A stretch of DNA of 64,000 nt from Dillenia suffruticosa (Eukaryota > Streptophyta > Magnoliopsida > Dilleniales > Dilleniaceae). The stretch covers positions 7,130,001 to 7,194,000 of the forward strand of contig JAVTVX010000010.1 of the NCBI GenBank assembly GCA_033439265.1, read 5' to 3'. Both the position numbers and the translations under genes were made by a program. The notes under the pieces are model-generated. The model worked only from the letters and a program-made list of their open reading frames with translations. It was not told the origin of the DNA and made no database searches. Positions 10,548 through 23,647 of the stretch are shown here, piece after piece. Position 1 is the stretch's first letter. Each line of letters opens with the position of its first letter.

Positions 10548-13500
10548 TTGGCCATTTTTTCATATCTTATTAACAAAATTGCATATGTCTACGCTTACAA
10601 TGTTTCATTTCTACTCAAACAAAAGTGCACTAAAAATCCACTAAAATAAAAGAGGGTATAAAAATAAGGAGATGTATCAAAAATCAATAATCTCAATTTA
10701 TTTTTTTTAAAGAAAAAACTAATACATGATATCCTGCAAGTTCAACTTTTATTGCGAACCAAAAAAAAAAAAAAGGTTTGATAATTGCTCCAAACCCCCA
10801 ACTTTGAAATCCTAGAAACTCTAAGAAAGGTTTCTCCTGTCTTAGATAAACAAAATAGTGTATATTGAAAAGGAAAAAAAAAGAAAAGATATTAAAACAA
10901 AATATGGAATAAATTTTTTAGAATAAAAAAATTCATGTAAGTTACAAATGAAATCAATAATAAATTAAAATTTTTTTTTTCAGGAGTTTATTGTTACTTC
11001 AGAAAAACACTATACAAAGAAAAATTTTAAAATTTTAAGAGGCTAAATATCTTTTTTGCCTTTACTTTAGCTTTAAAAACCTTATACAAAGTGAATGTTT
11101 AAAAATTTTAGAGAACTTTTTACGCAATCACTAAGAGTAACTAATTAATCTTTAAGAATCAAATTCTTTTGGGTTAAGTGGTCAAATATTTTATCTTCTT
11201 AATTATAAATCTTGAGTTTGAGTCTTATAAATGGTAAAAAAGAATTTAGAAAAGTCAATCCCTAAAATAAATTTTACAGTATTTAAATTGAATTAATCAA
11301 ATAAAATTTAGATATCGTTCGTGAAAAAATAAAAATAGTCTTTAAGAGAGTTGGACCGGGTCTGACAAGGTCATTGCCTAAAACCGTTGATCACGAAAGA
11401 TCAACAAGCCCGAGCCCAATAATTCATCTGAGCAACGTTGCATTAAATGAAAACGTGAAAACAAAAACCGGTACGAAACAATATAGGAAGACATAGGAAG
11501 GTGATATTTTATAAAAATATGAATAAATATAGAAATTTAAAAAATATAAAGATTTTTAAATAAATATGATTTATTTTATGAAAATAATAAAATAACTATA
11601 TTTTATAATAAAAATTTAAAATGATATGATATGTAATTATTAATCATAAGATAAATAATATAAAAAAATATAATTATAATTAAATAATAAATAATTCATT
11701 AAATATGAAAAATATATAAATATAAAAAATATAAAAATTTTTATATAAATATTAATTAATTTCGTATATTAAAATATAAAAAAAAAATATTAGTGTTAAA
11801 AATTTTTTGTGCACGATAGGATCGCTAGTTTGGTAGATGTTGGTTTGAAAAAGACCCTGCTTTGAAGCCGTAACACATACAATGGAGACCAAGCAATGCA
11901 AACTTGGCACGAAAGCAGCGTAGGTCCGCTGGGCATTAATTACATGCGGCATGAGAGCAAGATAGGAACACTGGGCATTAATTATCAACCAATTAACGGA
12001 CAAAAATAAGTTGACTTCTACCATTTGAAAGCAAACTACCGTTTTGTTTAGCCTCTGCCAAGTGAGTGGCCTTTTTAGTTCTCCCCTCAAATTATATTAT
12101 ATATGCTCCAAAAGCAAACATGGTTGGTTATTTGATTGGATCGATGGTAAATACTCTTTATTTTATTTTATTTTTTACCTTTAACAAATATAAAAATTAA
12201 AAATTAAAAATTTTACCATTCATTATTTCAATGGTCCTTTACCTTTTGAAAAATGATTAATAATACTATTTATAGTTTTGCATGATGGCAGTACAGAAAA
12301 ATGAATTGTAAATGGAACTAAGAAATTAACCATAATAGATTTTGGTTGGCAATGAGTTTGTACACATGTTTCCAAAGTTTTATGCATCTTGAAGCTACTA
12401 CAACATGTTCACGGTAGCAATCCAATATATGTCACGTCATCATAAGTAAAAGTGGGTCCTACGAGTAACATCCGGCACGAAATATACAGAAAACGGTGCT
12501 AGTTGAATAATATTTATCATGTGTTTTATTCATTCACACTTAGGTTTTTGATTTTTGATTTTGATAACTTAGCCGATGTTTGTGGTTAACCATATGATTA
12601 TGACATTTTTATATGTGGTGTAGGGACCAAGTTGAGAAGAAAATTTTGTCCTCAGCCATTTGTAAGCAACTGCTGAGAAAAAGAGGGCTTTGCTAAAGCC
12701 CTAAATAAAATGATTTTCCGGAGACTACCGTACAAAAGTCATTTAAAAAGAAATGTTGGTCCCCATTGGAAATGTGAACTTTGTCCGCTCAGCCTTTTAT
12801 TTTTTTTTAAGAGCCGAATGGCACCGCTCGATATCCAGATCCATCAGCAACCATCATATTTTTAGGCGCTAATTCACGAACAAACTAATTGTATAGTGGT
12901 CCCTTAACTAACAAGCCATTCTACATTTTTCTAATAAATATATTATTTTTTTATATTGTTAATCGGTGTTTGAAATCATACTTCAATTAATTGAATTTGA
13001 ATATTATCGAATCTATTTTAAATGAATAATTCTTTTAACGTAATTTCTTTTATTCTTAAATTTCAAACTCGATTTTTTATTTAAAAACCAATATTTTTAC
13101 TACTAACTACTCGTTAATATGAATAAGTTTATTTTTAAACTGTAACTATTATTTAAATTAGATATTTTATGAGAGTAAAATTAAAATATCAATTTATAGT
13201 CATCAAAATTTCTTAATATGTTATCATTTTTATTTATTAAAAAAGAACAATTAAATAGCGAAAAGTTGGAATTGTAGTGAGGCTTAATTAGAATTTTTTG
13301 GTGTATGATTGATGCCCAAAAGGCAAAGGGCCAACCGGGCTATAATCAAATAGCGAGAATTGAGATGTTCCCTTGCAAAGACTCGACTCCTGCGCTAAAC
13401 AATAGTAATTATTTCAGAAATATTTTTGAAATATAAAAATATTTTTTGTATTTATATAACATCTTCGTTTTTGTTATAATATTTTTATATTTATATAAAA

Positions 13501-13900
13501 ATATTTTTGTTTTATTTCAAAAATAATATAAATAAAATTAAATAAATTTTCTGACCAAAATGCCTCCAAAGAAAAATTTTTATACTAAGAGAAAATTCTC
13601 ACAGTGAAATTTATAAATTAGAGTATTTGATATAAATCTTTGTTGTTAAAAAAAAAAAAAAATCTGACACCGAATTATGCGTGAATGACAAAGGATAATA
13701 CCAGACATTGGAAAAATTAATAATTCACAGACCAATTTTGGAAACGATGGAGACAAGGGGTTGGGCTGGGGGAGCTGAAAGTGACTCGGAGAGGCAAACC
13801 ATTTTGTCAATGGTGCTCCACCCAAGTCATTCTTCTTTATGGCCTTTTTCATCTCTGGAAAGTAGGAGAACAAAAACTCCTCTAATGTCATGACACACAA
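10548..13900. other. AT-rich intergenic region
   Basis: No gene seen. The sequence is mostly A/T with poly-A and poly-T runs. A small tRNA-like pattern at 11165-11225 (ttaagtggtcaa ... gagtttgagtc) could be a decayed SINE head. A 112-codon minus-strand frame at 11752-12090 contains a partial internal duplication around a repeated ctgggcattaatta word, but has no recognisable protein features. The last few hundred bases form the promoter side of the U-box gene. Confidence 0.5.
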
Positions 13901-14136
13901 CACGCACTCTCAAGCAAACCCCACTTTTTTCTCTCTCATAATAAAAAAATGGGGGGAGAGAGAGAGAGATTCACCCCGGAGCACACCCAATTCTCAGTTA
14001 AACGGAAAGGGTAGCAATTTTTTCTCTCTCCTTTTCACACAATCGAGGCCCATTCGCAATCTTAGACACTTGAATAAACCCTGGAGTGTTTAAAGTGAAT
14101 AACATACGTTTTCATGATCTGGGTATTCTTGAATTG

Positions 14137-17100
14137 ATGGAAAGTGTGAAACGAGTCGAAGAGGAATCAGATTTGGATGCAGATAATTCAGTGTTTGTTG
14201 CTGTTGGGAAGAATGTGAAAGAAAGCAGGTCACTGCTCTCGTGGGCTGTTGAGAATTTCGCAGGGAAGAAGTTCTGTGTTCTTCATGTTCATCAGCCAAA
14301 ACAATTACTCTCATTAAGTAAGTCGTGATTACAAATGCTGAATTCTGTGTTAAATTTTATAGGATGTTGAGAATTCTGTAGTTAGATTAACTTAGGATGC
14401 CAAATTGGTTTCTTAAGATTTGGCTTGTCATTAATTTGCTTGAATTCTCTGAAACTTTCGCGTGGTGTTTGTTGCTGTATACATCCGATGGTTGATTGAG
14501 TTACATACTTAAATTGTCATAACAACCTTTATCATAGGGTGGGTACTGGATAACTTTTAATGATATACCTCTTTAGTCGGTGTGTTATGCCCAGATTTAA
14601 TTCATACCGTTTCATTATAGCTAGTTGGAGTAATTCTTGTTGGGTGTCTTGACTTTAAGATTTTTGAGGATGAATTGGGTCCCTGGGTTGGATTTGATGG
14701 ACACTATTCCTGTTGGAGCCGATGTGAGAGTGTTGGCATTTGACAATAGCCTTATTTAATATCAAAAAGTCATAAGTCTGAGAAGGATGAAAATTGTCAC
14801 CTAGGATTGGAGGTCAATAGTAAATTCATTTGGATCTAACTTGTGAAAATAAGGAGGTGAAATTATAAATTCTAAACAAGGTTGAGGGAAAAGGGTGAAT
14901 ATTGTGCAAGCACCTGTTGTATCTAGCCTGCTTCATCCTCCTTGTGATGAGTGATCCTCTAATGCCTTTTCCTTTCCTTATTTTTTATTTTTTATTTTTT
15001 TTAACTCGATGATTTGACAAGACACATAGATTTCTTTGTTGCAGCGGGGGAAAAGTTGTCTGCCAGCAAACTAAAACAACAGGCACTTAATGCGTTCGAG
15101 CAATTTGAAAGGCAAAAGTTGCAGAAACTTCTAAATGAATATCTTTTTTTTCTTGCACAAGCAGGGGTACAGCCTATTCTCTTGATATTCCAGTGTTTCT
15201 GCATTGAGTTGAGTTGCATATTGACCAAGAATAAAGTTTTGTATGCATTTTCGTATCCTTGTTCTGGTTGTTGATCTGTGGTCTGGACTTTCTATCATGT
15301 AGTAGTCTTGCAATTTAAAATGCATGTGCAGTTTTGTAATTTTCTAATTCTAATTCTTATTATCAAAAGTCTAAAATCCATGTCATTTGTTTCCACCTTG
15401 AAGCACCTCAATTGATGTGGAAAATTAGATGTCTTATTCGGAGTGATGATCTCCATCATTCCTTTCTTGTAGGTGAAGGCTGAAAAAATATGGATTGACA
15501 TGGACAATATTGAGAAAGGGATTGTGCACATTGTTTCCCATCATGGGATCAAATGGCTTGTAATGGGAGCTGGAGAAGATAAGCATCATTCAATGTATGA
15601 ATTATCCACTTACTTTTTTTGCCCTTTCTTCTGTGCTTGTGGAGTGAGGGTTAGATTGATGCTGCTTTGGTGATTTTACTTGAAAGCTTTTTTCTGTTTC
15701 TCTTCTGACTTCATGGACTTGCCAAGCATAGGTGCACTATTTGAGTTTTCTAGCTGAAATTGACATTTTGGAGCTCCTTCTATAATGAAGCAAAGGGAAA
15801 ATTAGTTCGGAGGACGCAATCAAATGCATTGAATATGCTACGAAGACCAAAAAAGTCATTGATTGAACACACAAAATTCTATGGGAAGGATTGTATTAGT
15901 GCTGTAAACACATTAGATTTTGTCAATTCAATCATACACTTACTTGGCCTAAATAGATAGCATTACTCAAAGGCATTTGTCTATCTTCTATTGGTGTTCC
16001 ACACTGCTTTGGGGACCATTGTTTGTTATATATCTGCAGTTTAAACTTCACATAATATCATAGCACACGATTATGCAAGAAGCAAGAGGGAAGGCTCCCC
16101 ATGGATCGCTTCCTGATCTGGAGTAAAGCCTGTAATTGATTTTAGTGAGGGACAATTGATCCAATTGTATTTGATGATGTTGTTTGTTTGTATGCATTCA
16201 CAAGAGCCTTGGCGGGCATTGATAGTTCTGCGATTCTTACCCCTATGGAAAAGCAGAATGTGTTGTTCTTTTTCTTGTAAACAAAAGGGACAATCCAGAC
16301 AATCAGTATATACAGGGTCTGGATTGCAATTTCTCATACTAGAATTGAGATCATTTGGTAGTAATGCAAGTAGAGAAAAAGGAACTCATATGTGAAGTTG
16401 CATGCATGGGAAAGATGGGTTGGCTTGGCCTTCGCTTTTTCATTATTTTAGTACTTTATTTATTTATTTATTTATTTTTGTGGGGGAAGGGGTTTGAACA
16501 AAAGCAGCATTTTCTTTTCTTTGATTTGCATTGTCTTTTATTTTATAATATTCACATTTAAGCATCAAGATTGCAGGAAGATGGCAGGGTTGAAATCCAA
16601 GAAAGCAGTCTTTGTGTGTCAGCAAGCACCTGCCTCATGTCATATTTGGTTTTGTTGCAGGGGGTGTCTCATTTTCACAAGGTCTGTTTTGTATATTATT
16701 TGAAAACTTAGCAGAACAATTTTAATTTATTTAGGCTGGCATAAAATAGCTTCAAGAAATTTGGCTCAAATTATGTACAAATGTTATTATGCTTCACACA
16801 AGGTGGCATGAATCCAGCCAGTAAACTTCTTGGTCAAAGCATATTTCTTCTCCATTCTAACTAGACAGCATTGAAGGGTATTTTTTTTTTTTTTTTTTTT
16901 AAATAAACTATAAGCTTCACTTGTTTTCTGTAGGAAAAGTTTATAAGTGAAATATAATATGTACCATTAAAATACTTATCTTGATATTTTACACCATTCA
17001 GGCTTGTGGTTGAACTTATAACCGACTGGTAGGCCTATATCACTTTTTTCTTGAAATATGTGCATGAGATATGACTGTACCTCTTGGATTGACTAAGTTG

Positions 17101-20100
17101 TTTAAATCTCACATGTCACTCAGTTTTGTCCTTTTTTTCCTTCCTTTTTGGGTGGTTGAGAGAACCATTTGAGATGTTTTAGTGCTTTAGTGATCATGCT
17201 GTAGCAAAAAAACAACAACAATAATCTAGACTTTAATTCAAGATTTTGGGGTCCGCCACAAGAGACAAATACCAGGAAAAAGGAAATAATAATAATAAAA
17301 AATATATATATATATATATATATATAATAATAACAATAAAAATAGAGAAATAAAATAAAATAAAGTAGAATAAAAATAAACAAATAAAATAAAATAAATG
17401 AATAAATAAGAAAACAATGTTGATTTAATTGGTGCAAATTCTCCTACGTCACTCATTCCTAACTAAGACAATTTTCGTAGCTAAATGCTTAGTTATCAAG
17501 TTTTTAGGGATAACTTGCATCCAAATTTCAACGGTCTATCTTTACGTTTTATTAAATCTTCTATGTTTAAATCCCCGATCCTTCTTACTAGTGCGTCTTT
17601 GGGTTCTCGTTGCACAGAATCAAACCAGCTCAGACGATACTATCGTATTTTATCCTCAATTGAATTAACTCCCAATTTATTACGTATTTTTTTATTTCTA
17701 ATTTTATATTTCTAGTTTTGTCGCACATCCACCTAAGTATTCTCATTTCAGTTACAATTATTTTATACTCTTGCTATTGTTTAATGACTCAACACTTGGT
17801 TTCATACAATAATGCCGGTCTTACTGCAGCTTTATAGAACTTTCCTAACTAAGACCATTTTCTTAGCTAAATGCTTAGTTATCAAGTTTTTAGGGATAAC
17901 TCGCATCCAAATTTCAATGATCTACCTTTACGTTTTATTAAATCTCCTATGTTTAAATCCATAATCCTTCTTACTGGTGTGTCTTTGGGTCCTTGTTGCA
18001 CAAGTTCAAACTAGCTCAGACGATATTATCGTATCTTATTTTCAATTGAATTAACTCCTAATTTATTACGTATTTCTTTATTTCTAATCTTATCTTTTCT
18101 AATTTTGTCACACATCCACCTAAGTATTCTTATTTCAGTTACAATCATATTATACTCTTACTATTGTTTAATAGCCTAACACTTGGTTTCATACAATAGT
18201 GCCGATCTTACTGCGGTTTTATAGAACTTTCCTTTCAAATACAATGGTAAGGTATGATCGCAAAGAACTCCAAATGCCCTTCTCCATTTCATCAAATACG
18301 CTTGAATCCTATGATTTACATCCCTATCTATATTGTTATTGCTCTGAATGATGGAACCAAGATATCTAAAGCTTTCAATTTTTGGAATTTCTTTTCCTTG
18401 TAACCTAATTGTTTTTTCATCATTATGATTGTTGTCACTAGATCTATATCTTATATATTCAGTTTTTGATCTGCTTAATTTAAATTTTCTGGATTCTAGT
18501 GATCATGTTGTAGCAAGCCAATGTCTTATTCTTTATGTTTCTCTTTATCTGCTACTTTTTTTGGGATAGACTCTTTAGTTGCTACTTTTGTCATTAGACA
18601 CTTGTATCTATCTAATATTCTATATCACCATGGTCAACTAATGAATGGAACATTGAAAAAATCAGGGATAGTGAACAATATGCCACTACCATTGATGCAG
18701 CCTCTCCACGGTTGCTGCTGAACTCAGAAATGGGAACTGAGCAACCAGATTATGTTAATCCAAAGTCAGTCAGAAGTAGGCAGACATCTCTGGTAACTAC
18801 AGATCCAGATTTTGATCTCCTTTATAGATCAAAATCCTTTAGTATTGGCTCATATGGAATGAGCCTTAAAGCATCATCTTGTCCAGAGCGAACAGGAGAA
18901 CCAATGGTTTTACAGAGCCATGCAGATGCGGAAAAACATGCTACTGAATGGGACGGGATATTTAGAAGTTCTAAACCTTTGTGTTCAAGGCATTCTACTT
19001 CATCCAAGAACAGAGTGACCAGCCTATCAAAGTCTGCGCTGTTTTTGACAGATGGCACAAAAGATTATTTTTCATGTCCAACGTCACTATGCGAGTCTGG
19101 AAACAGTGTAAATCACTCATCAGCTATCATTTTGTTGGTCAGTGTTAGCCTATTATCCTAAGAGGGGTACTCACATATGATATGAGAATGCATAACAACT
19201 TGTTATATAAACTTCAATGACTATAGAAAGAACAGAATATTAAGTGGTAGGCCTAAAAAGCTTCTTTAAGTATCTTTTAACATCAATATTTGTGACTGAA
19301 AATTACTCAACAGATGGTCGTTACTGCTCCAAAATGGTTTTAGAAACTATTTTTTCCTGTCTGTTATGCCTATCTCCAGAAAGAAAATGGCATAGCCGGG
19401 ATCAATGTTTAAGATGTTAATTTAAGTTTTGCTGTGGCCAATTTTGGGGTGACAGTAATAATTTCATAAAATTGTACCAGAGTTTTCTCCGAGTTAGTGT
19501 GGTTTTTGGAAGATAAGAACAGAAATGACATGCAGAAGAATTTTTGTGTTGTTTTTCATCAAAATACACTGAGAAATGGTTTCTTTCTTAGTAATATTAG
19601 ATTTTCTTGATACGTGTATGGAAATATATCCATTTTTTTAACATTTGTCTTGTTATTTATTATTTTCTGAATTCTTGCAGGAGGAAGGAGCTGGGGGACA
19701 AGCAAGTAGTGAAATATATGATAGACTAGAGAAAGCCAGGACCAATGCTGAAAGCTCAAAAAGGAAAGCATTTGAAGAGTCTATGAAGCGGTGGGAAGCC
19801 GAAGAAAATGCCAGGGATGCTTTGCTCAAGGTAATCTTTGTCACTTTTCTTTTAGCTGTTGGTTTCTAGGATTTAATTATCTTTTTAATCCATATGTTAA
19901 AATTGTCAATTAATCTGTTCCAAAAAGTGTGTAGGGCTTAAAAGTAGTGGGAGAATATTGGGAATTTTGTGCATCCTCATGCCATTCATTTGGTCACAAA
20001 TGGAACCATTTTGAATGCCAGTGACACCATATCTCTTTGATTGTGTCAGCATGGAGGTCACACAGTAAAGTCATTGTAAGGGTGTTCTGTAATGTTAAAA

Positions 20101-22328
20101 ATTGTTGGGTAATATGTAGAAATTTTCACCAGCTTTTTTCCTTACCCCCACCTTTTTCTTGTCCCCAGCGTGATCCAGATTGAACTTAAAAAGAGTTTCT
20201 TGTAGCAATGTGCATTTGCTCCAATCATATGATAGTTAGGTTGCTATTGTTATTATTGATCTACATATTATGGAGGCTATCTTCTTCACTACTATTTTCT
20301 TTATGATTTATTTTTCCATGTGAAGGGAAAGAAATTATTCATCTTCTTTATCTGCATCATTTACAAACAAACTTGTGTGAGCACATATAGACACAGTTTT
20401 ATAAAAGTAATCCCTGGAGTAACTCTATCTTCTGGCAAGTACCAACGATTTAATACTGCTACAGGCCAAATCATCAGAATTCCTGCTGTCAAGTGAGCTG
20501 GAAAGAAGAATAGAAATGGAGGAAGTGCTGGTAAGAGAGAAGCAAGATTTGGAAAAAATTAAACTGCAGAATGACAATTTCATGAAAGAAATTCAGATTG
20601 TCCAGAGCCAGAAGTTAGAGTTGGAGAATCAACTTTTGAATACTAAATGCACAGTGAATGAGTTAGAGGAGAAGATTGTCTCAGCTGTTGAACTCTTGAT
20701 TGCCTTCAAAGAACAGCGTGATAAATTAAAGGAGGAGCATGAAAATGCAGTCAGAGAAGCCATGAGGCTAAAAGCATTAGCAGGAGGGAATACCAGAAGT
20801 TTGTGTGAGGCTGAACTCTTCGCGTTCACTTTCATGGAGATCAATGAAAGCACGGATTATTTGGATCCATCAAGGAAAATCAGTGAAGGCATGGATGGAG
20901 TGGTCTATAGAGGATTCCTTCGCCACATGGATGTTGCTATAAAAATGTTGCCCTCTAATGCCTCTCATAGTCCCATGAGGTTCCGCTATGAGGTAAATTG
21001 CCCTTGATAGTTTTTGATAATCAAGTTTCAATTCTGTGCCTAATAATTTTGCTCTTTCTTTCTTTTCTGTATCATTTGTTATAGGTTACTTTGGTAATTT
21101 TAGTAATTATATTCATTTTCTTTTGTAAATTTAAGCTGATGAATGCAAGGAGAAGAGTGTTCTGTCAAACCTACATAGATTAGTCTAACCTTGGATAGAA
21201 ACCCAAGGATGTACCATCTATTCTGTCCTACCAAGAATTAAGTTGCCATACCACACATGACTCTTGTGCTTGTATTTCAGGTTGAGGTTTTAAGTAGGGT
21301 GAGGCATCCAAATCTTGTCTGTCTCTTAGGAGCATGTCCAGAAACTAGGTCTATTATTTATGAGTACCTTATCAATGGCAGCCTTGAAGATCAATTATCC
21401 AGCCAAGGAAGAAGACCCCCTCTAGCATGGCAAACCCGAACACAAATTGCAGCTGATATATGTTCTGCTCTCGTGTTTCTTCACTCCAACAAGCCTTGCA
21501 TCATCCATGGGAACTTGAAGCCTGGCAAAATCCTCCTTGATGCCAACTTTACTGCCAAAGTCGGAGATTTTCGAACCTCCTTCTCATTGATGCCACGAGA
21601 TGAAAATTCAACTTACAGCACCTTACAAAATGATGCAAACAATTGCACAGCCCCTAATATGTACTTGGATCCAGAATATATCTGCTCTGGGGAGCTAACG
21701 CCAGAGTCAGATGTGTACTCCTTTGGTGTTATATTACTACAGCTTATAACTGGGCGAGCAGCCTTGGGGATTGTGAGAGATGTGAAATGTGCCTTGGAGA
21801 AAGATAATTTAGATTTAGTGGTGGACTCTTCAGCTGGCAACTGGCCACTCGATCAAGCAAAACAGTTGGCTTATCTGGCATTAAGGTGCTGTGAGGAGAG
21901 AAAATCAAATCGAGCAGACCTGGAGGCAGAGGTGTGGCCCGTGCTAGAGCTGATGAAAGAGTTGTGTAATGACAGGGAATTGTCCTCTGGATCTAAGGAG
22001 AGCCGGCGAGCTCCCTCCTATTTTCTTTGTCCTATTTACCAGGTAGTGTTGTTCAGAATATATTGCCATGGTTTCTTTGTTTCGTTGTTATTATTATTAT
22101 TTTTCTAAGAACTCTTACCGATTGATAATTGATATGAATATGCAGGAAGTCATGAAAGATCCACAAATAGCAGCAGATGGGTATACATATGAAGCAGAGG
22201 CAATCAAAGGATGGTTCAACAGTGGTCGCAACACTTCACCCATGACAAACCTAAAGCTTCCAAATTGTGATCTAATTCCCAACAATTCGCTCTATTATGC
22301 AATCCAAGAATGGCTGCAGAGCTCTTGA
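14137..22328 (+). CDS. PUB32: U-box protein with USP and kinase-like domains (PUB32-like)
   Basis: Nine exons join in frame: 14137-14317, 15045-15166, 15473-15594, 16577-16681, 18666-19107, 19681-19830, 20465-20992, 21281-22042, 22146-22328, giving 864 residues. Residues ~17-176 form a universal-stress-protein domain (VFVAVGKNVKES, FCVLHVHQP, KWLVMGAG, KSKKAVFVCQQAP). Residues ~330-490 are a coiled coil, ~510-780 a kinase-like domain, and ~795-864 a U-box (FLCPIYQEVMKDPQIAADGYTYE), the E2-binding fold of E3 ubiquitin ligases. The start is the first in-frame ATG before the USP domain. The kinase part keeps VAIK (K524), but HRD reads HGN (N628), the catalytic-loop Asn is Lys (K633) and DFG reads DFR (R648). 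It is probably an E3 ligase with a pseudokinase module. The choice of PUB32 over PUB33 rests on recalled similarity and on the At3g49055-like neighbour, so the exact symbol is tentative. Confidence 0.9.
17188..18515 (-). mobile_element. 5'-truncated RTE-type LINE in intron 4 of the U-box gene
   Basis: A minus-strand fragment of the same RTE-clade LINE seen at 23.2-25.6 kb. The inserted DNA is 17207-18496 and is flanked by a 19-bp target-site duplication (TAGTGATCATGCTGTAGCA at 17188-17206; the same with one C/T change at 18497-18515). The 3' end lies at left, with a TTGTTG-type tail (AACAACAACAATAAT on the plus strand) and an A/T-rich 3' region. Coding remnants cover only the C-terminal RT part and are full of stops. 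A 386-bp segment is tandemly duplicated within it (17461-17846 and 17847-18232). Confidence 0.9.
17461..18232. repeat. 386-bp tandem duplication inside the intronic LINE
   Basis: Copies at 17461-17846 and 17847-18232 both begin AACTAAGAC and both end near GAACTTTCCT. The junction shows microhomology (TCCTAACTAAG). The other LINE in this window has only one copy of this segment, so the duplication is specific to this insertion. Confidence 0.85.
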
Positions 22329-23198
22329 AATAACCTAATACAGTTTTATTGTTTATTCAATATATGGCTTATACCAGTTATACAAATGCATTCTTGTAAG
22401 TACAGATATTCGGAAGCCTGAATTAAGCTTCCACTCACTTGTGGAACATTTTATTTTGCAAATTAATATAAATGGGTTTTGGTGCATATTTTGCAAATGA
22501 TTTGGGTTTCTATCACCAAAGTTTGATTAGGTTGACATAAATCCATTTTGGGTTTTGGTACATAAAGGAAATCAAACTCGAGATCTTTTATAAGGGAAAG
22601 GGTAAGTATTAGTTGAGTTATATCTCATTGGCAAACTTGTTGCTATTACTTGTGTGCCATTGCTTCTTCTATTGATGGTATAATGGTAGCTCTAAATTTT
22701 GTACTTTTCATGCATGGAGCCACCCTATAACTATATAATGTCATGAGTATTGTATTATCTCATTCTCATCCAGTTGACCGTAATTGGAAAAAATGTGGCA
22801 TTCATGTGTTGAACGACCTTAGGCTGTCTTTGTTTTCACAAAGTTGCACTTCCCATCCGCTTTCCTCTCCTGTCTTTACTCACCCACACCACACTTACCC
22901 TTCTCTTTCTTCCTTGAGCTTGCACAGCCCCGGAACCAGGGCTTCTCAATCTCACAAAATCTACCACGACCCTACAATAAAAACACTCTGCTCTCTTGCG
23001 GGAGGAAACGGAAATTCATTCAACAATAATAAAAAGGACAAACCGACGTATGAATACATTAAAATTACACTTTTACACAAAAAGTAATGGAAACGATTAA
23101 AAAAAACATCACACAAATTAATATTTATTTCAATATTATTATTTATATGAGAAGATTTAATAAAATATTAATTTTCAAAGTTTTTTATAACGTCTTTT
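22329..23198. other. 3' region of the U-box gene and spacer
   Basis: The first ~100 bp after the stop are probable 3' UTR. The remainder is AT-rich with no supported gene. Short plus-strand frames at 22743-23087 are compositional and show no family features. Confidence 0.45.
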
Positions 23199-23647
23199 TC
23201 TATTAACTTTTATTTTTATTTACAACAACAATAACAACAAATTGCGTTTTAATCCCAATAAATTGGGGTTGGTCATTTGAGAGACAAAATTGAAAATGAG
23301 AGAAAAATAAAATAAAGATAAAATAAAATAAAATAAAATAAAATAAAATAAAATAAAATAAAATAAAATGAAAAATAGATAAATAAATCAATAGATAAAT
23401 ATTTTAAAAAGTATTGGTTTAATTTGTGCGGATTCTACTACGCCATCCATTCTTATCCAAAACCATTTTCTCTTCTAAACCCTTAATTTTCAAATCTTTG
23501 CGGATAACTTGCATCCAAGTTTTCAGCGGTCTATCTTTACGTTTTACTAAATTTCCTATATTTAAGTTCTCGGTTCTCTTAACAGACGCATTTTTGGGTC
23601 TTCTTTGCACATACCCGAAGTACCTCAGACGGCACTCTCGGATCTCT

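Noticed and set aside
11752..12090. 112-codon minus-strand ORF
   Set aside because: No conserved features. It lies in AT-rich spacer and owes part of its length to an internal duplication.
16071..16395. Cys-containing ORFs in intron 3 of the U-box gene, considered as a LINE zinc-binding end (CPFCLQEKEQH)
   Set aside because: Too little matched and there was no accompanying RT or tail; left as unexplained intron.
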